A stretch of DNA of 64,000 nucleotides from positions 62,001 through 126,000 of the forward strand of contig NZ_CAKLBV010000004.1 of NCBI RefSeq assembly GCF_920984675.1, in the 5' to 3' direction. This stretch comes from Methylobacterium sp. Leaf118 (GTDB lineage Bacteria > Pseudomonadota > Alphaproteobacteria > Rhizobiales > Beijerinckiaceae). How positions within the stretch are numbered: position 1 is the first letter of the stretch; every line of letters begins with the position of its first letter. Positions 26,141 through 35,154 of this stretch are shown here, one piece after another. Position numbers and translations under genes: made by a program. The notes below the pieces were generated by a model. It was not told the DNA's origin. It saw only the letters and a list, made by a program, of their open reading frames with translations, and did no database searches.

Positions 26141-27028
26141 TCAGATCACCGGCACCCCGCGCTGCTTCGCCTCGTCCCCGGGTTCGACGTGGATCACCAC
26201 CACGGCGCCCTCGATCTCGCGTTCGATGACGGTCTCCAGCCGGTCGCAGATCGCGTGGGAGGTCGCCACCGACATCTCCCCCGGCACCACGAGGTGGAAG
26301 TCGATGAAGGTGGCGCTGCCGGCATGGCGGGTGCGCACGTCGTGCGCCTCGAGCGCTCCTTCGCCATGGGTCGAGATCAGGGCGCGGATGCGGGTGATCA
26401 TCTCGGGCGAGGCCGCCTTGTCCATCAGGCCGCTGACGGAATCGCGCACCATGCTCCAGCCCGACCACAGGATGTGCAGGGCCACGAGCCCGGCCACCAC
26501 CGGATCGAGCACCAGCGTGCCGGTGGCCAGGACCAGCCCGACGCCGAGCAGCACGCCGCACGAGGTGACGACGTCGGCGAAGATGTGCCGGGCATCCGCG
26601 ATGAGCGCGGGCGAGCGCAGCGCCCGGCCCCGGCGCAGCAGCACGAAGGCCCAGCCCGCGTTGATCGCGGAGGCGACGCCGTTCACGGCGAGCCCCAGAG
26701 CGGGGGCATCAAGGGGCTGCGGATTGAGGATGCCGAGATAGGCCTCGCGCAGGATCAGCAGAGCGGCGACAATGACGAGCGCCCCCTCGATCACCGCCGA
26801 GAAATACTCGGCCTTGTGATGGCCGTAAGGGTGGTCGTCGTCGGCCGGGCGGGCGGCGACCCGCACGGCCAGGAAGGCGCAGGCCGCCGCCACCACGTTG
26901 ATGATGCTCTCCAGCGCGTCCGAATAGAGCGCGAGGCTGCCGGTGAGCCAGTAGGCGACGAACTTGAGCGCCATCACGACGACGCCCACGGCGGCGCTGG
27001 CGAGCGCGGCGTTCTCGGTTCGGGTCAT
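26141..27028 (-). CDS. Cation diffusion facilitator family metal transporter
   Basis: The 295-residue inner-membrane antiporter exports divalent metals, most often zinc or iron, against protons. It shows six membrane helices. The helix 2 site is YSDALESIINV (about 36-46), the loop has DDDHPYGHHKAE near 66-77, and the helix 5 metal site is ADARHIFADVVTS near 149-161. A cytoplasmic C-terminal domain (about 215-290, FIDFHLVVPGEMSV) carries the usual regulatory fold. The start is ATG 27028, where the conserved N-terminus begins. The metal specificity is not readable with confidence. Confidence 0.92.
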   Translation of the reverse strand: MTRTENAALASAAVGVVVMALKFVAYWLTGSLALYSDALESIINVVAAACAFLAVRVAARPADDDHPYGHHKAEYFSAVIEGALVIVAALLILREAYLGILNPQPLDAPALGLAVNGVASAINAGWAFVLLRRGRALRSPALIADARHIFADVVTSCGVLLGVGLVLATGTLVLDPVVAGLVALHILWSGWSMVRDSVSGLMDKAASPEMITRIRALISTHGEGALEAHDVRTRHAGSATFIDFHLVVPGEMSVATSHAICDRLETVIEREIEGAVVVIHVEPGDEAKQRGVPVI

Positions 27029-27109
27029 GACGGCTTCTGGGGTGGGACGCGACGCCCCGCCCATAGGCCGCACCACCCCCGAAGGCCACGGCAAAGGGTT
27101 TAGCTTGGG

Positions 27110-27337
27110 CTATCGCGCCGACGCCGCCACGCTGGTCTCCGAGGGGGCGAGGCGTCCACGGGCGATCTCCTTGGCGCGGCAGCGCTCGGCCATCTCCCGG
27201 GCGCGGCGCCCGCGCCGGGCGTAGCCGCGGGCGAGCCAGCCGAAGCGCGTGCGTTCGGCCAGCCCCTCGAAGCGGGCGGCCTCCCGTTCCCAGTAGCGCA
27301 GGAGCTGCGCGTCGAGGGTCTCGTGGGGAATCGTCAT
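27110..27337 (-). CDS. Small helical protein, function unknown
   Basis: The 75-residue basic, highly helical protein begins MTIPHETLDAQLLRYWEREA and contains GLAERTRFGWLARGYARRGR. It has no signal peptide, metal site or motif that I recognise. Coding is supported by normal codon bias and by its position 10 bases after the next small gene on the same strand. The ATG at 27337 is the natural start; the longer open frame upstream overlaps that neighbour. It may be specific to Methylobacterium and relatives. Confidence 0.6.
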   Translation of the reverse strand: MTIPHETLDAQLLRYWEREAARFEGLAERTRFGWLARGYARRGRRAREMAERCRAKEIARGRLAPSETSVAASAR

Positions 27338-27347
27338 CGGGCGGGCC

Positions 27348-27596
27348 TCACTCCTGGGGCGCGGGCGGCGCCTCGGTCTCCGCGACGACGAGCCCGTCCG
27401 GATCGTCCCGGAACGAGCCCGCCCCCCGGTTCGGGAGCGGCTGGCCCGGCGTGCCGAAGGGCTCGCTCGGATAGGCTTCGTGGAATCGCCGCCGCGCATC
27501 GTCCGGGTCCTCGGCCTTCAGGCGGATCTGCGGGCTCTGGGGCAGGGGCCAGCGCGGATCGGCGGGATCGCGCGGCTGCAGGGCGTACCATCTCAT
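27348..27596 (-). CDS. Small hypothetical protein
   Basis: The 82-residue product starts MRWYALQPRDPADPRWPLPQ and contains IRLKAEDPDDARRRFHEAYP, then a Pro/Gly-rich end (ETEAPPAPQE). The compact N-terminal half looks like a small alpha/beta domain and the rest is probably disordered. No family is recognised. It shares strand and spacing with the following 75-residue gene, suggesting a two-gene unit behind the FAD monooxygenase gene. Confidence 0.6.
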   Translation of the reverse strand: MRWYALQPRDPADPRWPLPQSPQIRLKAEDPDDARRRFHEAYPSEPFGTPGQPLPNRGAGSFRDDPDGLVVAETEAPPAPQE

Positions 27597-27663
27597 CGCG
27601 GGCGTCGGTCCTCGTGGTCGGAGCGGTGGCTCAACGCGCGAGAAGCAGGCCGGCTGCATCGGG

Positions 27664-29127
27664 TCATCCGGGCGCGAGACGGGCGAGGTAGCGTTCGGCC
27701 GTGTTCCAGTCCTGTGCGCCCGCGGTGAGCCCGACATAGCCGTCGGGCCGCACCAGATGCAGCCGGCCGTCCGGGGAGGGGCGGGACTTGGGGGCGAGGA
27801 GGGTCGGGAAGTGGCCGGCGAGGGCGTCGCCCCGGTTCTCGTCCGCCGCGTAGAGCACGAAGCGCGGCGCCGCACCCGCGCCGGGGGGCGGCCCGGCATC
27901 GTGCTCCGGCGGCCAGCGCAGGCCCGAGCCCGGCCCTTCGGAGAGCGGGCCGTCCGGATAGCCGTTCTCGATCTCGCTCATCGTCGCGGCCATGCGATCG
28001 CGCACCGCATGGAAGCCGAGCAGCACCCGCAGGGCGAGGTTGCGGGCAGCCTGGGCGGCCGGGTTGGCCAGGGTCGCGACCTCGGTGAGGCGGGTGGCAT
28101 TGCGCAGAACCATCACGCCGACCGCCTCGCGCTCCGGGCCGTAGCTGTCGAGCAGGTCGGGCGCGGCCTCGCCCCGCATCACCAGCGCGAGCTTCCAGGC
28201 GAGGTTCACCGCGTCCTGCATGCCGGTGTTCATGCCCTGTCCGCCGGCGGGACTGTGGATGTGGGCCGCGTCGCCCGCCACGAACACCCGATCCGTCCGG
28301 TACTGCGCGACCTTGCGCTCGTGGATGCGGAAATGGGCGAGCCAGACCGGGTCGGCGACCCGGATGCCGGCCCCGGCCCGGGCCGCGACCACGGCCCGCA
28401 CGTCCTCGAGCGTCGGCTCGGGCCGGGGATGAGCCGGATCGATCCGGCCCACCGTCGCGACGATGCGGGCTCGCCCGCCGGGAATCGGGAAGATCACGAA
28501 CGGCCCGTCCCGATGGAGGTAGACCGCGATCTCGTCCGGCGCCGGCGCACCCGGGCCGTCGAGGCGGACATCGGCAAGCAGCCACGCATCGCCCTGCGCC
28601 TGTCCCTCGAAGGTGAGGCCGAGGCCGTGGCGCACACTGGAGTGGGCGCCGTCGCAGCCGATCAGGAAGGGGGTGGCGACGCGCTCCTCGCGCCCGTCCG
28701 GATGGTGCAGCCACGCCTCCACCGCATCGGGCCCCTGCGCGAAGCCCGTGAGCGCCACCGACCGCTCGATCGCGACGCCGAACCCCGCCAAATGCTCCGT
28801 CAGAAGCCGCTCGGTTTCGGATTGGGGGATCATCAAGGCGAAGGCGTAGGCGCTGGCGATCTCCGAGAAGCGCGAGCCGCCGAGCACGCGGCCGTCGCTG
28901 CGCAGGGTTGCGCCCCGGGCGCGCAGGCCCGCGGCCAGGAAGGCGTCCGTGCAGCCCATCCGGTCCATGAGTTCGAGGGTGCGCGACCAGACCACCAGCG
29001 CTTTCGACGTCCGCGTCGGCTCCGGACAGAGGTCGATCAGGCGCACGCCGACCCCGTAGCGCGCCAGTTCGCAGGCGAGCGTCAGGCCGACCGGCCCGGC
29101 CCCGACGACGAGGAGTCTGTCGGACAT
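27664..29127 (-). CDS. FAD-dependent aromatic-type monooxygenase
   Basis: The 487-residue flavoprotein is of the PheA/TfdB/MhpA hydroxylase group, which adds oxygen to phenols or polyketide-like aromatics using NAD(P)H. The N-terminal dinucleotide fold is [19 protein letters not shown] (Gly9, 11 and 14). The second FAD motif is [20 protein letters not shown] near 288-307, and the DG-type motif is [11 protein letters not shown] near 155-165. The C-terminal thioredoxin-like domain of the phenol hydroxylase subgroup is short. The substrate is unknown. The gene is divergent from queA with a 107-base spacer. Confidence 0.9.
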   Translation of the reverse strand: MSDRLLVVGAGPVGLTLACELARYGVGVRLIDLCPEPTRTSKALVVWSRTLELMDRMGCTDAFLAAGLRARGATLRSDGRVLGGSRFSEIASAYAFALMIPQSETERLLTEHLAGFGVAIERSVALTGFAQGPDAVEAWLHHPDGREERVATPFLIGCDGAHSSVRHGLGLTFEGQAQGDAWLLADVRLDGPGAPAPDEIAVYLHRDGPFVIFPIPGGRARIVATVGRIDPAHPRPEPTLEDVRAVVAARAGAGIRVADPVWLAHFRIHERKVAQYRTDRVFVAGDAAHIHSPAGGQGMNTGMQDAVNLAWKLALVMRGEAAPDLLDSYGPEREAVGVMVLRNATRLTEVATLANPAAQAARNLALRVLLGFHAVRDRMAATMSEIENGYPDGPLSEGPGSGLRWPPEHDAGPPPGAGAAPRFVLYAADENRGDALAGHFPTLLAPKSRPSPDGRLHLVRPDGYVGLTAGAQDWNTAERYLARLAPG

Positions 29128-29234
29128 GGATCGTCCTCGCGCGTCCGGCGATGCCGGTCTCCTGCATGCGCCTCGGCCCCGAGCGGATCAACCCGCATTT
29201 GCCTCCGCGCCGTCTCCGTGGCTATGCCGCGCGG

Positions 29235-30329
29235 ATGCGCGTGGACCTGTTCGATTTCGATCTGCCCGAGGCGCGGATCGCGCTGCGCCCGGTGAGCCCG
29301 CGCGACGCGAGCCGCCTGCTCGTGGTGCGGCCCGGAGCGCCGCTCGCCGATCGCGGCGTGCGCGACCTGCCCGCCTGCCTTGCGCCCGGCGACGTGCTCG
29401 TCTTCAACGACACGCGGGTGATCCCGGCCCGCCTCACCGGCATCCGTCACCGCGCAGGCGGCAGCGGCCAGCGCTGCGAGGCCATGCTCCACCTGCGCGA
29501 GGCCCCCGACCGCTGGCGCGCCTTCGCCCGGCCCGCCAAGCGGCTCGCCCCCGGCGATCGCGTCCGGTTCGGGCCGGCGGGGGAGGGCGCGGGCGAGACC
29601 TGCGCCCTGACCGGTCTCGACGCCACGGTGGAGGCGAAGGGGGAGGGCGGCGAGATCACCTTGCGCTTCGACCTCGCCGGCCCCGTCCTCGACGAGGCGA
29701 TCGCCGCCTTGGGAGCCCTGCCGCTGCCGCCCTACATCGCGGGCAAGCGCGCCACCGACGCGCAGGACGCGACCGACTACCAGACGATCTATGCCCGCGA
29801 GCCCGGCGCCGTCGCGGCCCCCACCGCGGGCCTCCATTTTTCGGACAACCTCCTCGCGGCCATCGACAACGCCGGGATCGGGCGGGCCCACGTGACGCTG
29901 CATGTCGGCGCGGGCACCTTCCTGCCGGTCAAGGCGGACGACACCGACGCGCACCGCATGCATGCCGAGATCGGGACGATCGACGTCGCCACCGCCGAGC
30001 GCCTCAACGGCGTGCGCGCCCGCGGCGGCCGGGTGGTCGCGGTCGGAACCACGGCGTTGCGCCTGCTGGAGAGTGCGGCCGGGTCTGATGGCACGATCCG
30101 CCCCTTCGCCGGCGCCACCGAGATCTTCATCACGCCGGGCTATCGTTTCCGTGCGGTCGATGCGCTGGTGACGAACTTCCACCTGCCGCGCTCGACCCTG
30201 TTCATGCTGGTCAGCGCCTTCTCCGGCCTCGACACCATGCGCGCGGCCTACGCGCACGCGATCGCGCAAGGCTACCGCTTCTACTCCTACGGCGATGCCA
30301 GCCTGCTGTTTCCGGACCGGGCCGGATGA
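29235..30329 (+). CDS. queA: S-adenosylmethionine:tRNA ribosyltransferase-isomerase QueA
   Basis: QueA transfers and isomerises the ribosyl group of SAM onto preQ1 in tRNA to give epoxyqueuosine. The 364-residue protein begins with the family signature [16 protein letters not shown] and has [13 protein letters not shown] near 56-68. It continues with [20 protein letters not shown] near 180-200 and ends with [16 protein letters not shown] and [14 protein letters not shown] 29235 begins the signature; the 28 residues upstream have no similarity. It is the first gene of a queA-nucleotidyltransferase-tgt run. Confidence 0.96.
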   Translation: MRVDLFDFDLPEARIALRPVSPRDASRLLVVRPGAPLADRGVRDLPACLAPGDVLVFNDTRVIPARLTGIRHRAGGSGQRCEAMLHLREAPDRWRAFARPAKRLAPGDRVRFGPAGEGAGETCALTGLDATVEAKGEGGEITLRFDLAGPVLDEAIAALGALPLPPYIAGKRATDAQDATDYQTIYAREPGAVAAPTAGLHFSDNLLAAIDNAGIGRAHVTLHVGAGTFLPVKADDTDAHRMHAEIGTIDVATAERLNGVRARGGRVVAVGTTALRLLESAAGSDGTIRPFAGATEIFITPGYRFRAVDALVTNFHLPRSTLFMLVSAFSGLDTMRAAYAHAIAQGYRFYSYGDASLLFPDRAG

Positions 30330-31135
30330 GCCGGGGCGCGCCGCTCCCGGCGGAGGTCGAGGCCGTGCTCCGCGCCTTTCGCGACGGACTCGAAACGGAG
30401 GGGGCGCCGGCGCTTCGCGGCCTCTACTTGGTCGGCTCGCTCGCCCTCAGCGACTATCGGCCCGGCGCGAGCGACATCGATTTCGTCGCCCTCCTCGATT
30501 CGGCCCCTTCGGCCGAGGCCGTCGAACGGCTCGCACGGGTTCATGCCCGGCTCACGACGGGCGGCGGGCCCCTTCTCGATGGCGTCTACCTTCCCGCCGG
30601 CCTGCTCAGGCAGCCGGCGCCGGGAGAGGCCGCGGTGCCCTTCAGCGTCGACGGTCGGCTCCGTACCGATCGGCCCTGCCGCGAGGCGAGTCCCGTGGTC
30701 TGGCGCTGTCTCGCCCGGAACGGACGCACCGTCCTCGGCATCCCACCGTCCGAACTCGGCATCGCCGACGACGACGCGACCTTGCGGGCGCATCAGCTCA
30801 CCAACCTACACGGCTACTGGCGCGACTGGATCGCGGACGCCGAGACGGCACTCAATGCGAAGGCGCCGGGCGACGATGCGAACGCCGCCGCGCTCGCCTG
30901 GGGCGTCCTCGGCGTCAGCCGCATCGCCTGCACGCTCGCGACCGGTACGATCGTCTCGAAGCGGGAGGCCGGCGCTTTCGGGCTCCGCACCGATCCGCCG
31001 TCCTGGCATCCGGTGCTCGCCGAGGCGCTGTCCATCCATCGCAGCGGCCCGGAGCGGGTGCCGGTGACGCATCTGCACGCGGCGCTCGCCTATATGCGCT
31101 TCGTCATCGACCAGGCTCCGGGCTATCAGCCGTGA
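30326..31135 (+). CDS. Nucleotidyltransferase-fold protein (aminoglycoside adenylyltransferase-like, DUF4111 type)
   Basis: The 269-residue protein has an N-terminal nucleotidyltransferase domain with the complete GS...DxD active site: GS at 37-38 in [15 protein letters not shown], then Asp50 and Asp52 in [11 protein letters not shown] helical C-terminal domain follows, as in AadA-type aminoglycoside adenylyltransferases. AadA enzymes transfer AMP to streptomycin or spectinomycin, but chromosomal relatives often have unknown substrates, so resistance should not be assumed. The gene starts inside the queA stop (ATGA overlap) and ends 29 bases before tgt, so it is part of the queuosine operon. 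Confidence 0.8.
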   Translation: MSRGAPLPAEVEAVLRAFRDGLETEGAPALRGLYLVGSLALSDYRPGASDIDFVALLDSAPSAEAVERLARVHARLTTGGGPLLDGVYLPAGLLRQPAPGEAAVPFSVDGRLRTDRPCREASPVVWRCLARNGRTVLGIPPSELGIADDDATLRAHQLTNLHGYWRDWIADAETALNAKAPGDDANAAALAWGVLGVSRIACTLATGTIVSKREAGAFGLRTDPPSWHPVLAEALSIHRSGPERVPVTHLHAALAYMRFVIDQAPGYQP

Positions 31136-31164
31136 GCCGTTCCCCGATCCCAGCATCCGAGACC

Positions 31165-32316
31165 ATGACAGAGCCCTTCCCGGCCTCCGACGACTTCCGC
31201 TTCGTGGTCCATGCCCGCGACGGCCAAGCCCGCACCGGGGCGATCACCATGCCGCGTGGAACGATCCGGACGCCGGCCTTCATGCCGGTCGGCACGGCCG
31301 CGACCGTCAAGGCGATGTATCCCGCTCAGGTGCGCGATCTCGGGGCCGACGTCGTGCTCGGCAACACCTATCACCTGATGCTGCGGCCCGGCCCGGAGCG
31401 GATGGCGCGGCTGGGCGGCCTGCACAGCTTCATGCGCTGGGACGGCCCGATCCTGACCGATTCCGGCGGCTTCCAGGTCATGTCGCTCTCGGCTTTGCGC
31501 AAGATCGACGAGGACGGCGTCACCTTCCGCTCGCATGTCGACGGCTCGTCGCACCGGATGAGCCCGGAGCGCTCCATCGAGATCCAGGGGCTCCTGGGCT
31601 CCGATATCCAGATGCAGCTCGACGAATGCGTGCGGCTGCCCGCCGACCACGCCACCATCGAGCGGGCGATGCATCTCAGCCTGCGCTGGGCCGAACGCTG
31701 CCGCGTCGCCTTCGGCACGCAGCCGGGCAAGGCGATGTTCGGCATCGTCCAGGGGGGCGACGTGCCGGCCCTGCGCGTCGAGAGCGCCCGGGCACTCACC
31801 GACCTCGACCTCAAGGGCTACGCCATCGGCGGGCTCGCGGTCGGCGAGCCCCAGGCGGTGATGCTCGCCATGATCGAGACGGTGGAGCCGCACCTGCCCG
31901 CCCACAAGCCGCGCTACCTCATGGGCGTCGGCACGCCCGACGACCTGATGCAGTCGGTGATGCGCGGGATCGACATGTTCGACTGCGTGATGCCGACCCG
32001 GGCCGGGCGCCACGGCCTCGCCTACACGCGGCACGGCCGGATCAACCTGCGCAATGCCCGCCACGGGGAGGACGTGCGCCCCCTCGACGCGGCCTCCGAT
32101 TGCCCGGCGGCGCGCGACTATTCCCGGGCCTATCTCCACCATCTCGTCCGCTCGGACGAGATCCTCGGCATGATGCTCCTGACCTGGAACAACCTCGCCT
32201 ACTACCAGTCGCTGATGGCCGGGATGCGCGGCGCGATCGCCGACGGTCGGCTCGCGGAGTTCGTCGCGGCGACCAAGGCGGGCTGGGCCCGCGCCGAGGC
32301 CGCCGAGCACGCGTGA
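31165..32316 (+). CDS. tgt: tRNA-guanine transglycosylase Tgt lacking a normal zinc site
   Basis: Tgt exchanges guanine-34 of Asp, Asn, His and Tyr tRNAs for preQ1. The 383-residue TIM-barrel protein has the general acid/base Asp99 in [12 protein letters not shown] and the nucleophile Asp273 in [12 protein letters not shown]. The zinc subdomain is altered. Where E. coli has Cys302, Cys304, Cys307 and His333, this protein has Ser311, Cys313, Ala316 and Asn342, so only one ligand remains although the surrounding sequence ([18 protein letters not shown]) aligns well. ATG 31165 starts the normal N-terminus. It lies downstream of queA and the nucleotidyltransferase gene. Confidence 0.95.
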   Translation: MTEPFPASDDFRFVVHARDGQARTGAITMPRGTIRTPAFMPVGTAATVKAMYPAQVRDLGADVVLGNTYHLMLRPGPERMARLGGLHSFMRWDGPILTDSGGFQVMSLSALRKIDEDGVTFRSHVDGSSHRMSPERSIEIQGLLGSDIQMQLDECVRLPADHATIERAMHLSLRWAERCRVAFGTQPGKAMFGIVQGGDVPALRVESARALTDLDLKGYAIGGLAVGEPQAVMLAMIETVEPHLPAHKPRYLMGVGTPDDLMQSVMRGIDMFDCVMPTRAGRHGLAYTRHGRINLRNARHGEDVRPLDAASDCPAARDYSRAYLHHLVRSDEILGMMLLTWNNLAYYQSLMAGMRGAIADGRLAEFVAATKAGWARAEAAEHA

Positions 32317-32340
32317 ATGCGCCGGGCCGACCGGGAGCCC

Positions 32341-32598
32341 TCAGCGCAGGTCGGCGCGCTTCTGAGCCTTGGTGAAGCTGGTGATCGCCGCTTGGCAGCC
32401 CGGCGAGAGCTTGGCCTTGTTCTGCTTGAAGCAGGCCCGAACCTCGGGCCCATCGGGCGGCAAGTCGCCACAGAAGCTCAGGTAATCGCCGGTGCAATGC
32501 TGACGCAGGGCGTCACGGTCGGCGCCGGGTGCCGCGGCGGGGGCGGCCAAGGCCGTGCCGCCGGTAAGGAGGAGGGCGAAGGCAATGCGTCCGATCAT
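32341..32598 (-). CDS. Small exported cysteine-rich-repeat protein
   Basis: The 85-residue secreted protein has a signal peptide (IGRIAFALLLTGGTALAAPA) and one cysteine-rich repeat: CTGDYLSFCGDLPPDG, then ACFKQNKAKLSPGCQAAI. The C-x7-C...C-x10-C spacing resembles the GLG1-type cysteine-rich repeat found in short periplasmic proteins of Rhizobiales. The function is unknown. The start is ATG 32598, where the signal peptide begins. It converges with tgt. Confidence 0.82.
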   Translation of the reverse strand: MIGRIAFALLLTGGTALAAPAAAPGADRDALRQHCTGDYLSFCGDLPPDGPEVRACFKQNKAKLSPGCQAAITSFTKAQKRADLR

Positions 32599-32827
32599 CA
32601 GGTCTTTTCTCCTGCGCCACGGTCGGGCCGGGCGGGCGCTGTAGACCCCTCGACTTGGACGAGAGTGCGGCCGGCCGGCCACAGCCTCCGCGGCGCGTCG
32701 CCCCGAAGCCCCGGTTCAGGGGCCGACCAGCCGCATTTCTCGTCTCCTTCGCCGGGAAAGCGTTGCCAACCGCGATCCGATCCGCTAATGCCGCCTCGCG
32801 TTCGGCGGCACAGCCTTCCGGACCCGC

Positions 32828-32902
32828 GCTGCGGTAGCTCAGTGGTAGAGCACTTCATTGGTAATGAAGAGGTCGAGAGTTCAATCCTCTCTCGCAGCAC
32901 CA
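32828..32902 (+). tRNA. tRNA-Thr (anticodon GGT)
   Basis: A 75-base cloverleaf is complete. The acceptor stem is GCTGCGG/TCGCAGC, the D arm GCTC-AGTGGTA-GAGC, the anticodon arm CTTCA-TTGGTAA-TGAAG with anticodon GGT, and the T arm GAGAG-TTCAATC-CTCTC. The CCA end is encoded at 32900-32902. Confidence 0.96.
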
Positions 32903-33217
32903 TCAAATCCCTTCCGAACATCGTTGCTACACAATGCGCGCCTTCGCGGATGTGTGCGTGATCGGACGCCTCGGTTTCGCGGTGAGCGCGCCGTTTCGGA
33001 CGGGGCAGGGCGAGGCGGCCTTCGGTAAGGTTATCGCCGCTCGACAAGATCCGTCGAATCGTTCCCGAGATTTTTAATCACGATCGACCGAAGTCTGACT
33101 TCGTCTGCGCGACGCAGTCGTTCTTAACCCGCCGGAAGTCGGCGCGGCCGGAATCCTGTCTCCAGGAACAAGAACGGCGATCGCGCGGCGATCGCGTCCT
33201 TGGGCTGGGGATCCGGA
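32903..33217. other. Intergenic region with two adjacent palindromes (33089-33117)
   Basis: This 315-base spacer separates tRNA-Thr from the HAD-UbiA gene and is more A/T-rich than average around 33065-33080. CGAAGTC-T-GACTTCG (33089-33103) and CTGCG-CGA-CGCAG (33105-33117) are perfect inverted repeats placed side by side, 101 bases before the next start. They could be operators or a terminator-like element for the tRNA. No gene was found in it. Confidence 0.4.
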
Positions 33218-34726
33218 ATGGCCATCGCGAACCTTCGAAGGGCGGACCTGCCCGAGCTCACTCCCGCCGGGACGGGCGGCGCGGCCGACACCGTTCCGCT
33301 GGTGATCGATCTCGACGGCACGCTGCTGCGCACCGACCTGCTCCTCGAAGGCGTCGTCTCGATCCTGCGGCGCAACCTGCTGATGGTCTTCGCGATGCTG
33401 CTGTGGCTGCCGCGGGGCCGGGCCTATTTCAAGCGACAGGTCGCCGAGCGGGCCGAACTCGACATCGCGACGCTTCCCGCCAACACGGCGCTGCTCGGCC
33501 GGATCGACGCCGAACGGGCCACCGGCCGCCCGATCGTGCTCGCTACCGCCGCCGACGCCCTGATGGCCCTGCGGGTGATGCAGCGCTTCGCCGTGTTCGA
33601 CCGCGTCGTCGCGAGCGACGGCGTGCGCAACCTCAAGGGGGCGGCCAAGGCGGAGCAGCTTGCCGCCCTGTTCCCGCAGGGGTTCGACTATGCGGGCAAC
33701 GCGGCCTGCGATCTGGCGGTCTGGGCGCGGGCGCGGCGGGTGCTCGTCGTCGAGGCGCCGGCCCGGGTCGCCCGCGCCGCCAATGCCCTGGGCAAGCCCT
33801 CGGAATCCTTCCCCGCCGCCTCGCGGCTGCGCGCCCTTCTCAAGGGCCTGCGGCTTCATCAATGGGCCAAGAACGGCCTCGTCTTCGTGCCGCTGGTCCT
33901 CGGCGGCCGGGCCGGCGAGGCGGCAGCCTGGGGCGCGGCCCTGGCCGCTTTCCTGGCCCTCGGGCTCGTTGCCTCGGGCAGCTATCTGCTCAACGATCTG
34001 CTCGATCTGCCCCATGACCGCGCCCATTGGTCGAAGCGCGAGCGCCCCTTGGCGAGTGGGCGCCTCCCGCTCGTTCACGGCCTGATCGCCCTCGGCCTCG
34101 GCCTCCTCGGCGGGCTCGCGGTGGCCGCCGCGGCCGGGCCGGCCGTGCTCGTCGGCGTCCTCGCCTATCTCGCGCTGACTTTGACCTACTCCGCCTGGAT
34201 CAAGCGGGTGCCGATGCTCGACGCGCTGACCCTCGGCAGCCTGTTCACGCTGCGCCTCGCGGTGGGCGTGGCGGCCGTGGCCGTCGCTTGGTCGCCGTGG
34301 CTGCTGACCTTCTCGATGTTCCTGTTCACCTCGCTGTCCTTCGCCAAGCGCCATACCGAGCTGCGCGGTGCGGCAAAGCGCGGACAGTCGGGCCGGCTTT
34401 CGGGGCGCGGCTACCAGAGCGCGGACGAGCCCGTGGTGATGGCCTTCGGCATCGCGGCGGGGCTCGCGAGCGTCGTCATCTTCATCCTGTATCTCGCCAA
34501 CGAGGCGTTCCGCCACGCAGTGCTGGCGGCACCGCTGGCTCTGTGGAGCTTCCCCCTGATCCTGGTTCTGTTCATGGGGCGGGTCTGGCTGCTCGCCGGC
34601 CGCGGCGAGATGCATGACGATCCGGTCGCCTTCGCGGTCAAGGATCGTCCGAGCCTGGGCCTCGGCGCGGTGGCGGGCCTCGCCTTCGGCATCGCGGCCT
34701 TCGGCCTGCCGGGATGGATCCTATGA
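33218..34726 (+). CDS. HAD phosphatase-UbiA prenyltransferase fusion protein
   Basis: The 502-residue two-domain protein has an N-terminal HAD-like phosphatase domain of about 200 residues, with the nucleophile/acid pair Asp31 and Asp33 in VIDLDGTLLRTD. A C-terminal UbiA integral-membrane domain with about nine helices follows. The UbiA Asp-rich motif is NDLLDLPHDRAHWSKRERPL from Asn259. UbiA members of this subgroup transfer phosphoribose to polyprenyl phosphate (as in mycobacterial decaprenyl-phosphoribose synthesis) and the HAD domain could remove the 5-phosphate, which is inference from the fusion. ATG 33218 follows a GGGG-rich binding site. The stop overlaps the gtrA-like start. Confidence 0.87.
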   Translation: MAIANLRRADLPELTPAGTGGAADTVPLVIDLDGTLLRTDLLLEGVVSILRRNLLMVFAMLLWLPRGRAYFKRQVAERAELDIATLPANTALLGRIDAERATGRPIVLATAADALMALRVMQRFAVFDRVVASDGVRNLKGAAKAEQLAALFPQGFDYAGNAACDLAVWARARRVLVVEAPARVARAANALGKPSESFPAASRLRALLKGLRLHQWAKNGLVFVPLVLGGRAGEAAAWGAALAAFLALGLVASGSYLLNDLLDLPHDRAHWSKRERPLASGRLPLVHGLIALGLGLLGGLAVAAAAGPAVLVGVLAYLALTLTYSAWIKRVPMLDALTLGSLFTLRLAVGVAAVAVAWSPWLLTFSMFLFTSLSFAKRHTELRGAAKRGQSGRLSGRGYQSADEPVVMAFGIAAGLASVVIFILYLANEAFRHAVLAAPLALWSFPLILVLFMGRVWLLAGRGEMHDDPVAFAVKDRPSLGLGAVAGLAFGIAAFGLPGWIL

Positions 34727-35154
34727 CGAGCGCCGTCATGCAGAGCGAGGTCGTTCGCTTCCTCATCGCAGGGGGAGGGGCGGCGGCGATCAACTGGCTC
34801 GCCCGGATCGCGCTGTCGCAGGTCATGCCGTTCGAGGCGGCCCTGCTCGTGGCCTACGGGATCGGGATGGCCGTGGGGTTCTGGCTCTATCGGACCTTCG
34901 TGTTCCGTGCCGCGCCCCGCGCCTCCGCGCCGGGTCAGATCGCCCTCTTCCTCGCGGTCAACGCGGTCGGGGCGGGCGTGGTGCTCGCCGTCAGCGCGGG
35001 CCTCATCGCCGCGCTCGACGCCCTGCCGTTGGGGCTGCCGCGCGCCGTCGCCGAGGCGCTCGGCCACGGGTTCGGGATCGCGGTCGGGGCGGTGTCGAAC
35101 TATCTCGGCCACCGCCTCCTGACTTTCCGCGCGGCCGCGCCTCAGACCTTGTAG
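34723..35154 (+). CDS. GtrA-like small membrane protein
   Basis: The 143-residue protein has four membrane helices in the GtrA arrangement. It begins VVRFLIAGGGAAAINWLARI, has YGIGMAVGFWLYRTFVFR in the first half, and ends SNYLGHRLLTFR, the family's typical close. GtrA proteins are linked to moving polyprenyl-linked sugars across the membrane; in mycobacteria Rv3789 of this family acts with arabinan biosynthesis. ATG 34723 overlaps the UbiA stop (ATGA), tying the two together. The last 13 bases overlap the end of the convergent glycosyltransferase gene. Confidence 0.87.
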   Translation: MTSAVMQSEVVRFLIAGGGAAAINWLARIALSQVMPFEAALLVAYGIGMAVGFWLYRTFVFRAAPRASAPGQIALFLAVNAVGAGVVLAVSAGLIAALDALPLGLPRAVAEALGHGFGIAVGAVSNYLGHRLLTFRAAAPQTL

